Source: Ruminococcaceae bacterium UBA2854 (GTDB lineage Bacteria > Bacillota > Clostridia > Oscillospirales > Acutalibacteraceae). From it: a DNA stretch of 64,000 bases. Made by a program: the position numbers and the translations under genes. Location: assembly GCA_002350765.1 (NCBI GenBank), contig DEFK01000017.1, forward strand, positions 1 to 64,000, written 5' to 3'. This document shows, in pieces, positions 48,983-58,762 of the stretch. The notes below the pieces were generated by a model, which ran no database searches, was not told where the DNA came from, and saw only the letters and a list, made by a program, of their open reading frames with translations. Position 1 is the first letter of the stretch. Each line of letters starts with the position of its first letter.

Positions 48983-51313
48983 TTAACTGTTCTTGATATC
49001 GTCCATATCGTTTATGATACTGTCGATAACGTCGTCGAGGATAATGCCGTCGTCGTCGGTGATTTCGGACTGCTTGGTGATGTCGATAAGCTCCTCCTGG
49101 GGTTCGCTGTCGCCGTCGTCGTAGTCCTCCTCGATAATATGCTCGTCGTCGTCCTCTTCCTCGTCTTCTTCAACTTCCATCTCCATAGCGACCTGTTCCG
49201 CCTGCTGAAGCGGAGTTAGGTTTTCGTTCGGGAGCGAGCCAACGACCTTTTCCTGGAGGTTCTGGAATTTAGAGGCGAGTTTATCGTCGTCCTCGAACGC
49301 TTCCTCGACATTGTCGATAGCGTTCTCGGCGTAGCCGTCGTCACCTAAGCCCTCCTGAGAAGCGAGCTCAGCCTGCACCTTGGCGATAGCGGCTTTCTGC
49401 TTAGCGAGCTTGCGCTGAGCTTCCGCCTTAGCCTTTAGCTCCACGAGGTGGTTCTGAGGCTTAGTTACCTTTTTGCTGTTTTCGTTAAAGTAGATGTTAT
49501 ACCAGATGATGAATATATATACCGTCCAGATTTTACGGCTGTTGTCCTCGATCTGGTTGTAATGCTGGTCGAGCCACGCTACGAGAATATCGCTGTTGAA
49601 GAATTTCTGAGCGGTTTCGGACTCGAACGCTTCTTTAACAATATTATAGTAACGCTCGTCTTTAAGCCATTCTCTTGTCGGAACAGGGAAGCCGAGCTTT
49701 TCTTTCTCGGCGGTTTCCTGGGGAAGATGACGCTGAGCCGCGCGGCGCATAGCGTATTTGGTGTTGTATTTATTGACCCTGAACTTAGTCGGGAGAGTAG
49801 AAGCTACCTTGAAAACCTCCTTGTCGAGGAAAGGTACTCGAAGCTCTAAGGAGTTAGCCATCGACATTCTGTCCGCTTTAAGAAGAATATCGCCCACCAT
49901 CCAGAGGTTGATGTCGAGCGTCTGCATTTTTGTAACGTCGTCAAGACGGTGCGCGCGGTTATAAATACGGCGCAGGGGCTTGAATTTAAGCGGGTCCGTA
50001 GCGATTGACGGGTCGCGGAGAAGCTCGCGCTTCTGGTCGTAATCGTACATAAACGCGTTACCGATATAGCGCTTCTCCAAGGGATGGGTTGCTCTTATAA
50101 TATAATCCCTGCCGATAACGTCTGGTAGCTTTTTAGCGAGCTTACAGAGCGCGCGTCTTACGCAATAGGGGACTAATGTCTGGTAAATTTTGAACACTCT
50201 CGGGTCGTTGTAGCAGGTATAACCGCCGAAAAGCTCGTCGGCGCCCTCGCCCGAAAGTACAACCTTTACGTACTCGCTCGCGAGCCTCGATACAAAGTAG
50301 AGCGCGATACAGCTCGGGTCGGCTAAAGGCTGGTCCATATAGTACTGTACGGTCGGAACAGCGTCCCAGAATTCCTCGCTGGAGATAAGGTGGGTATGGT
50401 GTTCTACGCCGATTTCCTTAGAGAGATTGCTCGCCCAGGAAATCTCGTTGTATCTCTGACCGAAATCGAAGCCTACGGTAAAGGTCTTTTGGTCGGCGAA
50501 ATATGTAGAAACATAGCTCGAATCTACGCCGCTGGAGAGGAAACATCCGACCTCAACGTCAGCGATTTTATGAGCGTTAACGGAGTTTTCGAAAATCTTC
50601 TCGATTTTATCCACAGCTTCGTCCTCGGACATATTGTCGTTAGGTCTGAACTTAGCTTCCCAGTAACGGATAGTTTCGAACTCGCCGTTTTTAAATGTCA
50701 TATAGTGACCTGGGAGCAGGCAGTAAATTCCCTCGAAAAATGTCTCGGGAGGAGCGGCGTACTGGAACGAAAGGTAGGTATCAAGAGCTCTTGTGTTAAA
50801 TTTCTTTTCGTACTTAGGATGCTCTAAAATACTCTTGATCTCGCTGGCGTAGATAATATCCTTGCCGATTAAGGTATAGTGCATCGGTTTAATTCCGAAG
50901 AAATCCCTCGCGATAAAGAGGCTTTTATCCTCGGTGTTGTAGATAGCGAAGCCGAACATACCCCTTAATTTAAGGAGCATTTCCTCGCGCCATTCCTCGT
51001 AGCCGTGAACGAGTACCTCGCTGTCGGCGTCGGTCGCGAAGGTATGACCCGCTTGTTTTAACTCCTCGCGGAGCTCTTTATAGTTATAAATCTCGCCGTT
51101 AAAGGTGAGCACTAAAGTTTTATCCTCATTATAAATAGGCTGATGACCTGCTTCGAGGTCGATAATACTGAGCCTTCTGAAGCCCATACTTATATAGTCG
51201 TCCTGGAAAAATCCGTCTGAATCGGGACCTCGGTGTGTAATAACCTCGGTCATATCTCTGATAGTTTTGTCACGGTTGAGAACCTCGCCGGTAAACCCGC
51301 AAATACCGCACAT
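48983..51313 (-). CDS. asnB: Glutamine-hydrolysing asparagine synthase with acidic C-terminal tail
   Basis: A protein of 776 residues from the ATG giving MCGICGF, so that Cys2 is the glutaminase nucleophile (GAAGGAGTTTTAT upstream). The synthetase domain has the ATP-pyrophosphatase loop SSGVDSSYVS, SGEGADELFGGY and SLELRVPFLDKEV. The normal enzyme ends near residue 620. About 150 extra residues follow: a Lys/Ala-rich coiled-coil-like stretch (LKAKAEAQRKLAKQKAAIAK) and a very acidic region (EEDEEEDDDEHIIEEDY). The tail is odd for the family. Confidence 0.93.
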   Translation of the reverse strand: MCGICGFTGEVLNRDKTIRDMTEVITHRGPDSDGFFQDDYISMGFRRLSIIDLEAGHQPIYNEDKTLVLTFNGEIYNYKELREELKQAGHTFATDADSEVLVHGYEEWREEMLLKLRGMFGFAIYNTEDKSLFIARDFFGIKPMHYTLIGKDIIYASEIKSILEHPKYEKKFNTRALDTYLSFQYAAPPETFFEGIYCLLPGHYMTFKNGEFETIRYWEAKFRPNDNMSEDEAVDKIEKIFENSVNAHKIADVEVGCFLSSGVDSSYVSTYFADQKTFTVGFDFGQRYNEISWASNLSKEIGVEHHTHLISSEEFWDAVPTVQYYMDQPLADPSCIALYFVSRLASEYVKVVLSGEGADELFGGYTCYNDPRVFKIYQTLVPYCVRRALCKLAKKLPDVIGRDYIIRATHPLEKRYIGNAFMYDYDQKRELLRDPSIATDPLKFKPLRRIYNRAHRLDDVTKMQTLDINLWMVGDILLKADRMSMANSLELRVPFLDKEVFKVASTLPTKFRVNKYNTKYAMRRAAQRHLPQETAEKEKLGFPVPTREWLKDERYYNIVKEAFESETAQKFFNSDILVAWLDQHYNQIEDNSRKIWTVYIFIIWYNIYFNENSKKVTKPQNHLVELKAKAEAQRKLAKQKAAIAKVQAELASQEGLGDDGYAENAIDNVEEAFEDDDKLASKFQNLQEKVVGSLPNENLTPLQQAEQVAMEMEVEEDEEEDDDEHIIEEDYDDGDSEPQEELIDITKQSEITDDDGIILDDVIDSIINDMDDIKNS

Positions 51314-51418
51314 ACATAAAACTCCTTCCAAGTAGTAGATTAGTAGATATACATATACATATAAATTGTACCATAAAATATACTGCCTTGCAATTAAATT
51401 CGTAAATTTTTAGAAAAA

Positions 51419-51453
51419 AACATTGCCGCCCGTATTTGGACAGCAATGTTTTA
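51419..51453. terminator. Hairpin AAACATTGC/GCAATGTTT upstream of asnB
   Basis: A 9-bp stem with a 17-nt loop and A7 and T4 flanks, 105-140 bp upstream of asnB. It may end a transcript from the right or serve as a leader structure. Confidence 0.5.
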
Positions 51454-51631
51454 GAAATGTAAGAGGAATAAGGGAATTGTCGGTTTTCCGCAATTCAACT
51501 TATGTTATGGACAAAAAACGAAATCCGCGCGCCACCCTTGTAAAACAACGCGCAAAAAGCTTAGCCTGTCGGGAAAGGGTATCACACAATTTCATCCAAA
51601 TCCATTTTAACTAAGACGGAGATTTAATTTC

Positions 51632-51814
51632 TCAACCGATTTTATCGGCTTCAGCTTTAATACGCGCGGAATTTCTTTTATTTATTTCTTCCTGATGTTT
51701 TTTTGCTGTAATGTGGTCGGTATAATTGAAGATGGAAAAACCGCATTTGGGGCAAAAAAGTATATTGTCAGGTATATTTTTACGCCCGCATTCGGGGCAG
51801 GTTATAAACGCCAT
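51632..51814 (-). CDS. Small zinc-ribbon protein
   Basis: A protein of 60 residues. Two CxxC knuckles (ITCPECGRKNIPDN and LFCPKCGFSIF) form a zinc ribbon, followed by a charged helix (AKKHQEEINKRNSARIKAEA). Ribosome site CGAGG. The function is unknown; it may bind nucleic acid or protein. Confidence 0.75.
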   Translation of the reverse strand: MAFITCPECGRKNIPDNILFCPKCGFSIFNYTDHITAKKHQEEINKRNSARIKAEADKIG

Positions 51815-52061
51815 AAATACCTCGTATTATCCGAAAAAGGGGATTGCCGCCTGACGGCGTTCGGTCTGTCAGACGGCAACAGAGGGATAAAAATCAAAAA
51901 GTTTTCATAATTTCTATCGTTATTTTACTATTAAAATCATTCTTTTTTCAAGTAGATGTTTCAAAATGAAACGTCTTTTTTTAGTTTTAGCACTTGTGAA
52001 TTTTTATGTGAATGATTATAATTATAATAGATAATTATGCTTTTAGAGGGGGTAAAACTAA

Positions 52062-52643
52062 ATGACCTTCGGAGAAACGCTTAAAAAGGCAAGAATGAAA
52101 AAAGGGCTCTCTCAGCAGCAGCTCGCGGAGTTGCTTTACGTAGACCGTTCAACTATTACGAACTGGGAGGGGAATCGTCGTATCCCTGATTTTGCGATGA
52201 TATCCAAGCTCTCAAAGCAGCTCGGCGTAGACATAAATACTTTTCTCGATTCCGTTGAGAACGAGAAGCCAGTTGTAATAATGCTGGATAACGAAAAGAC
52301 AATACTAAACTACGGAGTGCCTCTTTTAAAAAAGGTACTGAGAAACGCTGAGGTTTACGGCTTTTCCAAACCGTCGATGGCGCTTGAGTTCGTCAGGTCG
52401 ACAAAAGTCGCTCTGGTGTTTTTAGATATAGAAATGGGAATGATAAGCGGGTTCGACGTATGTAAAGAGCTCCTTAATATTAATCCAAAAATGAACGTAG
52501 TATTCCTAACGGCGTACGCGGATTACGCGCTGAACGCGTGGGCAACCGAGGCGAGCGGGTTTATTTTAAAGCCGCTGACCGAGGCGGCTGTAAAAGAACA
52601 GATTAAAAAGCTTAGATATCCTGTAAAGGGGCTTGAAAAATGA
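52062..52643 (+). CDS. XRE helix-turn-helix fused to a receiver domain
   Basis: A protein of 193 residues. Residues 1-62 are a Cro/CI DNA-binding domain (FGETLKKARMKKGLSQQQLA, ELLYVDRSTITNWEGNRRIP). Residues 70-190 are a CheY-like receiver (VVIMLDNEK, phospho-acceptor Asp in LVFLDIEMG, Thr in VVFLTAYAD, Lys in FILKPLTE). The order, DNA-binding domain first, is unusual for a response regulator. It overlaps the sensor kinase gene by 4 bp. Confidence 0.88.
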   Translation: MTFGETLKKARMKKGLSQQQLAELLYVDRSTITNWEGNRRIPDFAMISKLSKQLGVDINTFLDSVENEKPVVIMLDNEKTILNYGVPLLKKVLRNAEVYGFSKPSMALEFVRSTKVALVFLDIEMGMISGFDVCKELLNINPKMNVVFLTAYADYALNAWATEASGFILKPLTEAAVKEQIKKLRYPVKGLEK

Positions 52644-53911
52644 CGGATTGGGTTGTATTGACTAACTTCGCGGTCTCGATAGTCGGCTTCGTTATATCGG
52701 GTATCGGAATATTTATCGCGCTTATCGCGGGATTTGACGAAAAAAGGCAGAAAAATTTCTTTGTACAGTTTTTTATTATAATCGCGCTGTACGCCATCGC
52801 TACATTTGTCACTAATCTATCGACCGACTTTCTGGGAGAGGGATATGTTACGCTCTCTAAAATCGGGCTGTTTTGCGAGTCGCTGTTTTCGTCAATGCTT
52901 ATGCCGATAACGTTAGTGTACATATTAACCCGAGCGGGAGTAAATTGGAAAAAAAGACCTTCGCTTTATATAGCCGCGACGATGTGGTTTATTTATTTTG
53001 TATTGCTTATAATTACACAGTTTACTGATGTGATATATTACTTTACGCCTGATAACGTATACCACCGCGGGGAGCTTTATCCTATATTGCTTGTACCGCC
53101 CGTATTATTGATGTTATCGAATATCCTGGCGCTGTTTTTCGTAAGAAACAGGCTTTCGAAACGGCTTAGGAACGCGTTTTTGGTTTTCCTTATTATACCG
53201 CTTGCGTGTATGGTTATCCAGATGGCGCTGTACGGAGTATTGCTTATAGTTCTCGGTACAACGGTTTCGGCGCTGTTGATGCTGCTTCTTGTAATACGCG
53301 ACCAGGTTGATAAGATGATGAGTCAGGCTAATGAGAATTTACGGCTTAATTCTAAAATCGCCGTGCTCCAGATGCGTCCGCATTTTATCTACAATACGAT
53401 GACGAGTATATATTGTATGATAGAAAAGGAGCCTGAAAAAGCCCAGCAGGTTACGCTGGACTTTACGAGCTATTTAAGGCAGAATTTTACCGCTATCGTA
53501 AAGGAAGAGCCGATTCCGTTTAAGGAGGAGTTAGAGCATACGAGAGCGTATCTCGCCGTGGAACAGACAAGATTTGAGGACGATTTGATTGTCGAGTTCG
53601 ATACTCCCCATATAGCGTTTCGGCTACCGCCGCTTACCCTACAGCCGATTGTTGAAAATTCCGTAAAATACGGAGTTAACCCCGAGCTCGACCCGCTTGT
53701 TATTAAGGTAATTACCCGTAAAGCCGAGAACGGCAGCGAGGTTATAGTTGAAGATACGGGCGCGGGCTTCGGAAAAGAGGATAATAACGAGCCTCATACC
53801 GCGCTGAAAAATATCCGCGAAAGACTTGATATAATGTGTAACGGTACGCTGAAAATTTCTCCGCGCGAAAACGGAGGTACCGTCGTTACGATTTTCATTC
53901 CCAAAGATTGA
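52640..53911 (+). CDS. LytS-type sensor histidine kinase with seven-span input domain
   Basis: A protein of 423 residues. The N-terminal 230 residues hold seven hydrophobic spans (7TM-HK like). The His_kinase domain has LQMRPHFIYNTMTSIY with the phospho-acceptor His, and the ATPase has LPPLTLQPIVENSVKYG (N-box) and VEDTGAGFG (G-box). It is partner of the XRE-receiver protein encoded just upstream. The stimulus is unknown. Confidence 0.9.
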   Translation: MTDWVVLTNFAVSIVGFVISGIGIFIALIAGFDEKRQKNFFVQFFIIIALYAIATFVTNLSTDFLGEGYVTLSKIGLFCESLFSSMLMPITLVYILTRAGVNWKKRPSLYIAATMWFIYFVLLIITQFTDVIYYFTPDNVYHRGELYPILLVPPVLLMLSNILALFFVRNRLSKRLRNAFLVFLIIPLACMVIQMALYGVLLIVLGTTVSALLMLLLVIRDQVDKMMSQANENLRLNSKIAVLQMRPHFIYNTMTSIYCMIEKEPEKAQQVTLDFTSYLRQNFTAIVKEEPIPFKEELEHTRAYLAVEQTRFEDDLIVEFDTPHIAFRLPPLTLQPIVENSVKYGVNPELDPLVIKVITRKAENGSEVIVEDTGAGFGKEDNNEPHTALKNIRERLDIMCNGTLKISPRENGGTVVTIFIPKD

Positions 53912-53934
53912 TTCTTTGGTTTTCTCCTAAATAG

Positions 53935-53957
53935 CCGCCCCGATTAGGGGCGGTTTT
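53935..53957 (+). terminator. Terminator of the two-component operon
   Basis: CCGCCCC and GGGGCGG form a stem around GATTA and are followed by TTTTGC. Confidence 0.8.
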
Positions 53958-53966
53958 GCTATGAAA

Positions 53967-53991
53967 AACGAGCTGTTTTTTACAGCTCGTT
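53967..53991 (-). terminator. Terminator at the end of the relE-like gene
   Basis: AACGAGCTG and CAGCTCGTT form a perfect 9-bp stem with a T/A-rich loop that contains the stop codon. On the minus strand it is followed by TTTTTC. Confidence 0.75.
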
Positions 53992-54303
53992 AAATAAATG
54001 GTTTAATTCTCTGCGATTGTAGATAACGTTTACTATATGTACAGCAGCATTATTTTCATCAACATAATAAATTATAGAATAGTTTTTAACAATAAGCCTT
54101 CTAAGTCCCAACACTCCATAGCGTTCCCGAAGAACAACAGGATGTCTGAGAGGAAAAGTTTCCAAAGAATCAAAAGCCGACGAGATAGAACTCAGAAGCT
54201 TTTTAGCGGTTTCAAATTCCTTGAAATTTTCTGTTATGTATTAAAAAATACTTTTTAAATCCTTTTCCGCTTCGGCTTCAACAATTACAGTATATTTATT
54301 CAA
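53980..54303 (-). pseudogene. RelE/ParE-type toxin interrupted by an in-frame TAA
   Basis: A TTG that overlaps the antitoxin stop by 8 bp opens NKYTVIVEAEAEKDLKSIF, then TAA at codon 21 (54241-54243), then the same frame continues YITENFKEFETAKKLLSSIS, LETFPLRHPVVLRERYGVLG and RRLIVKNYSIIYYVDENN to a natural end at codon 108. The full frame is a standard RelE/ParE fold. The nonsense codon probably inactivates the toxin, unless it is an error in the sequence. Confidence 0.8.
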
Positions 54304-54562
54304 GATTAAACTCCTTAGCGATATCCGCCAATACCTCTTTAGAGGGTCTGCCTGAGGTTGTTTTCATTCGTTCTATACTTTTGTCGATTTTATTGTACAG
54401 CGCCTGCGCGCCCACAAGCTTTTCGTATTCCTCGTTAGAAATAACAACTACATCTCCCGAGCCGTTTTTTGTAATAAAAACAGGCTCATTGTATTTATGG
54501 CAGTATTCGGAAATCTCGTTATAATGGTTTCTTAAATCCGAGCTTGGTCTGATATTTGGCAT
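54296..54562 (-). CDS. Phd/YefM-type antitoxin
   Basis: A protein of 88 residues: IRPSSDLRNHYNEISEYCHK, EPVFITKNGSGDVVVISNEE YEKL and a C-terminal segment (GRPSKEVLADIAKEFNLE) that would bind the toxin. The frame is intact although the toxin next to it is broken. It probably still represses the promoter. Confidence 0.9.
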   Translation of the reverse strand: MPNIRPSSDLRNHYNEISEYCHKYNEPVFITKNGSGDVVVISNEEYEKLVGAQALYNKIDKSIERMKTTSGRPSKEVLADIAKEFNLE

Positions 54563-54924
54563 ATAATCATTCCCTTACATTTATTATATCAATATTCTAT
54601 CAAAATATTGATAAGAAGTCAAGAAAAATTTATTCATTACGCTATGGCTCGGAACGCTCAAGCCTGACGATGCAAATAAAACGCAGAACGTGTCCTTTAT
54701 ATCCAAAGCTTCATAGGACATCGGTGGTACGGGGGATATCTTTTTAAGATAGGAACGTTCAAGTCTGACGAGGAAAAATAAAAATAATTCTCTTATTTAA
54801 ACATAATAGTTTTTACATATGGTAAAATAAAATGTAATTCTATATAAACTGGGAAGTGTCGGGTTTTTGCTTCCGATTTCTTACTTCCCGCTTCCTACTT
54901 AAAAATACTAACGGAGGAATTTTT
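54563..54924. other. Gene-free region with a 31-bp degenerate direct repeat
   Basis: GGAACGCTCAAGCCTGACGA (54651) and GGAACGTTCAAGTCTGACGA (54752) start two copies 101 bp apart, both running into AAATAAAA. The purL promoter must lie to the right (TTTACATATGGTAAAAT region). No gene was found. Confidence 0.5.
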
Positions 54925-57900
54925 ATGGCAGAGGTAATCAGACTATTTGTAGAAAAACGCGGCGAGATGAATGTTGTCGCCGAGCAGACTAAATGGGATT
55001 TACGCCATAATCTCGGTATCCGCGCTATTGAGGAGCTTCGATTCTTAAACCGCTACGATATTGAGGGTATGACGAGGGAGGAATTTGACAAAGCTAAGAA
55101 TATAATCCTCTCCGAGCCTAACCAGGATGTAATCTTCGAGGAGGTTTTACCCGTAGAGGAAGGCTTTAAGGTTTTCGCTATGGAATATCTCCCGGGTCAG
55201 TACGACCAGCGCGCCGATTCAGCCGAGCAGTGCGTACAGCTCCTTACTCAGGGCGAGCGTTGTAAGATACTTTCCGCGCGCGTGGTTTGCGTTAAGGGCG
55301 ATATTACGGACGAGGAGTTTAAGAAAATCCAGGATTATATGATTAACCCTGTCGAGAGCCGTTTAGCTTCTCTCGATAAGCCCGAGTCGCTCGAAATGCC
55401 GCTTGAAGCTCCCGAGAACGTAAAACGCGTTGAGGGCTTTATCGGCTGGAACGATGAGGAAATGGAAAAGTTCTTCGCTTCGATGGGCTTCGCTATGACC
55501 TTAGCGGACTTGAAATTTACCCGCGACTACTTCCGCGATACCGAAAAACGCGACCCGAGTATCACGGAGCTGAGAGTTATCGACACCTACTGGTCCGACC
55601 ACTGCCGTCATACCACATTCCTCACTAAGTTAAACAAAGTTGAAATAGAGAAATCCGCGGTCTCGAAGGTTATCGAGGACGCTTTACAGGAATACTACGA
55701 TACACGCGACGAGGTTTACGGAAAAGATACCGACAGAAACGTAAGCCTTATGGATATGGCGCTTATCGGTATGAAGTCGCTGAAAAAGAAAGGCCTTATT
55801 CCCGACCTTGACGAGAGCGAGGAGATTAACGCCTGCTCTATCGAAGCGCCCGTTACTATCGACGGTAAAACCGAAAATTGGCTTATCCAGTTTAAGAATG
55901 AAACCCATAACCACCCGACCGAAATCGAACCGTTCGGCGGCGCGGCTACCTGTCTCGGCGGAGCTATCCGCGACCCGCTTTCGGGCAGAGCTTATATCTA
56001 CCAGGCTATGCGTGTTACGGGATCGGGCGACCCGACTGTTCCGTTTAAGGACACTATGGAGGGTAAGCTCCCGAGCCGTAAAATCACTACAGGAGCGGCT
56101 CAGGGTTATTCATCCTACGGCAACCAGATCGGTCTTGCGACAGGTCAGGTTGTAGAGCTTTACGATAAGGGCTACGTGGCTAAGCGTATGGAAATCGGCG
56201 CGGTTATCGGCGCTTCTCCTAAGGAAAATGTTATAAGAGAAGTTCCCGCTCCCGACGATGTAATCGTACTTCTCGGCGGCCGTACAGGCCGTGACGGCTG
56301 CGGCGGAGCTACAGGTTCCTCGAAGGCTCATACTTTAAGCTCGATCGAAACCTGCGGAGCCGAGGTTCAGAAAGGTAATCCGCCTACAGAGCGTAAGATC
56401 CAGAGATTATTCCGTAATCCCGAGGTCGCTAAGATGATTAAACGCTGTAACGACTTCGGCGCGGGCGGAGTTTGCGTTGCTATCGGCGAGCTCGCCGACG
56501 GCTTAAAGGTAGATCTCGATAAGGTTACTAAGAAATACGAAGGTCTCGACGGTACGGAGCTCGCTATCTCCGAAAGCCAGGAGAGAATGGCGGTTGTGCT
56601 CGATAAGAACGACGTTGAGAAATTTATAGCCCTTTCCGAAACCGAGAACTTAGAGGCGACAGCCGTAGCGGTTGTTACCGAGAATCCTCGCCTTACTATG
56701 AACTGGCGCGGAGATACTATTGTTGATATAAGCAGAGAATTTTTAAATACAAACGGTGTAACCCAGAGCTCTACGGCGTATATCACCGCTCCCGACGAGA
56801 ATAACTGCTACCGTAAGCAGTGCCCCGAAAGCCTTAAAGGCTTATCGACTGCCGAGGCGGTTAAGAAGAATATGGCGCGCTTAGAGGTCTGCTCACAGAT
56901 TGGTTTAAGCGAGCGTTTCGACGCGAGTATCGGAGCGGGTACGGTAATTATGCCGTTCGGCGGTAAAACCCAGCTCACTCCCCAGGAGGCTATGGCGGCT
57001 AAGATTCCGCTGCTTAAAGGCGAGACCGACGACGCTACCGCTATGAGCTACGGCTTTATCCCCGCGGTATCACGCTGGAGCCCGTTCCACGGCTCAGCCT
57101 ACGCGGTCGTAGAGTCGCTGTCTAAGATACTCGCCATTGGCGCGTATCCCTTAAAGGCAAGACTTACTTTCCAGGAATATTTCGAGAAGCTTATGGATAA
57201 GCCCGAGCGCTGGGGTAAGCCCGCGGCGGCTTTACTCGGAGCTATGCAGGCTCAGCTTAAACTCGGAATCCCGTCTATCGGCGGTAAGGACTCTATGAGC
57301 GGTACTTTCGAGACGATTGACGTTCCGCCGACTCTCGTATCCTTCGCCGTTGCTATGACTAAGGCGAGCAAGACGATTTCCGCGGAGTTCAAGAAAGCGG
57401 GCTCTAAGGTAATTTACGTTCCTGTTCCCGAGGATAAGGCAACCCTTATGCCGAAATGGGATGAGCTAAAGGCTATGTACAACGCCGTTTACGACCTTAT
57501 GGACAAGGGCGAAGTGCTCTCCGCTTCCGTAGTTAAAGAGGGCGGAGCCGCGGCTTCGGTATGTAAGGCTTGCTTCGGCAATAACTTCGGATTTAAATTC
57601 GCAAACGAACTCAGCTTCGACGAGCTGTTCGCTCCGTTATCGGGTTCGCTCATACTCGAGTTAAAGGACGGCGCGAAGCTTGCGGACGATGTATTATACT
57701 ATCCTCTCGGTGAGGTAACTGAAAATGAAGAAATCGAAATCAATGGCGAGAAAATTAAAATTGCTGAAATACTCGGCGAGTGGACTGCTCCTCTTGAAAA
57801 AGTATTCCCAACAAAGGCGCAATGCCCGAAAATGGGAAGAAGCGCAGAACTCTTTACGGAAAGAAATACTAAAGCGCCTGTAATTAAGGTCGCTAAGCCT

Positions 57901-58692
57901 AAGGTGTTTATCCCCGTATTCCCCGGTACCAACTGCGAGGTTGATACCGCGAGAGCGTTCGAGAAAGCGGGCGCCGAGGCTGAACTTCTTATCGTTAAGA
58001 ACTTAAAGCCCTCCGATATCGAGGACACTATCGCTAAGATGGAGAGCATTATCAAGGAAAGCCAGATGATTATGTTCCCCGGCGGATTCTCGGGCGGTGA
58101 CGAGCCCGACGGTTCGGGTAAGTTTATCGCGACAACATTCCGTAACCCGAGAATAAAGGAGGCTGTAGACGAGCTTCTTAACAAGCGCGACGGTCTTATG
58201 CTCGGTATCTGTAACGGATTCCAGGCGCTTATAAAACTCGGTCTTGTTCCTTACGGTGAGATTCGCGATATTAAGGAAAACGACCCGACGCTTACGTTCA
58301 ATACAGTCGGCCGTCATATCTCGCATATGGCGTATACTCGCGTTACTTCCGTAAAATCTCCGTGGTTCTCCTCGGTTGAGGCGGGCGACGTATTTGCTGT
58401 ACCCGTATCTCACGGCGAGGGAAGATTCTTCGCTGACGACGAGACGGTTAAACGCCTTATTGAAAACGGTCAGGTCGCTACCCAGTACGTAGACTTAAAC
58501 GGCAACCCGAGCGACGATATAGCGTATAACGTAAACGGCTCGATCTGCGCGATCGAGGGTATTACAAGCCCCGACGGTCGAATCCTCGGTAAAATGGGAC
58601 ATAGCGAACGTAAGGGAAAAGACCTCTACGCGAACGTTCCGTTTAATAAGGACCAGAAGATTTTCGAAAGCGGAGTTAAATACTTTAAGTAG
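54925..58692 (+). CDS. purL: Phosphoribosylformylglycinamidine synthase, large single-chain form
   Basis: A protein of 1255 residues from the ATG after ACGGAGGAATTTTT. It has the large FGAM synthetase layout: N-terminal PurS-like domain, two AIRS-like halves (HNHPTEIEPFGGAATCLGG, GGKDSMSGTFE), and a C-terminal glutamine amidotransferase with FPGTNCEVDTARAF, the nucleophile in LGICNGFQALIKLG and HGEGRF. It converts FGAR to FGAM in purine synthesis. It stands alone here, not in a pur operon. Confidence 0.96.
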   Translation: MAEVIRLFVEKRGEMNVVAEQTKWDLRHNLGIRAIEELRFLNRYDIEGMTREEFDKAKNIILSEPNQDVIFEEVLPVEEGFKVFAMEYLPGQYDQRADSAEQCVQLLTQGERCKILSARVVCVKGDITDEEFKKIQDYMINPVESRLASLDKPESLEMPLEAPENVKRVEGFIGWNDEEMEKFFASMGFAMTLADLKFTRDYFRDTEKRDPSITELRVIDTYWSDHCRHTTFLTKLNKVEIEKSAVSKVIEDALQEYYDTRDEVYGKDTDRNVSLMDMALIGMKSLKKKGLIPDLDESEEINACSIEAPVTIDGKTENWLIQFKNETHNHPTEIEPFGGAATCLGGAIRDPLSGRAYIYQAMRVTGSGDPTVPFKDTMEGKLPSRKITTGAAQGYSSYGNQIGLATGQVVELYDKGYVAKRMEIGAVIGASPKENVIREVPAPDDVIVLLGGRTGRDGCGGATGSSKAHTLSSIETCGAEVQKGNPPTERKIQRLFRNPEVAKMIKRCNDFGAGGVCVAIGELADGLKVDLDKVTKKYEGLDGTELAISESQERMAVVLDKNDVEKFIALSETENLEATAVAVVTENPRLTMNWRGDTIVDISREFLNTNGVTQSSTAYITAPDENNCYRKQCPESLKGLSTAEAVKKNMARLEVCSQIGLSERFDASIGAGTVIMPFGGKTQLTPQEAMAAKIPLLKGETDDATAMSYGFIPAVSRWSPFHGSAYAVVESLSKILAIGAYPLKARLTFQEYFEKLMDKPERWGKPAAALLGAMQAQLKLGIPSIGGKDSMSGTFETIDVPPTLVSFAVAMTKASKTISAEFKKAGSKVIYVPVPEDKATLMPKWDELKAMYNAVYDLMDKGEVLSASVVKEGGAAASVCKACFGNNFGFKFANELSFDELFAPLSGSLILELKDGAKLADDVLYYPLGEVTENEEIEINGEKIKIAEILGEWTAPLEKVFPTKAQCPKMGRSAELFTERNTKAPVIKVAKPKVFIPVFPGTNCEVDTARAFEKAGAEAELLIVKNLKPSDIEDTIAKMESIIKESQMIMFPGGFSGGDEPDGSGKFIATTFRNPRIKEAVDELLNKRDGLMLGICNGFQALIKLGLVPYGEIRDIKENDPTLTFNTVGRHISHMAYTRVTSVKSPWFSSVEAGDVFAVPVSHGEGRFFADDETVKRLIENGQVATQYVDLNGNPSDDIAYNVNGSICAIEGITSPDGRILGKMGHSERKGKDLYANVPFNKDQKIFESGVKYFK

Positions 58693-58728
58693 TTAAAAGG
58701 TAACAGGTAAAAGTTAAGAGTTAATATA

Positions 58729-58762
58729 AAAGGTCGGGCGATTAAAAAACGTCCGACCTTTG
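58729..58762 (+). terminator. Terminator of purL
   Basis: AGGTCGGGCGA... and ...CGTCCGACCT pair over about 10 bp and are followed by TTGTTGTG. A close copy (GGGTCGGGCGAGAAATCGTC) lies at 60114-60140. Confidence 0.75.

Noticed and set aside
57699..58413. Antisense frames of 161 and 136 codons within purL
   Set aside because: Entirely inside the conserved amidotransferase and AIRS regions of purL, with no ribosome site.
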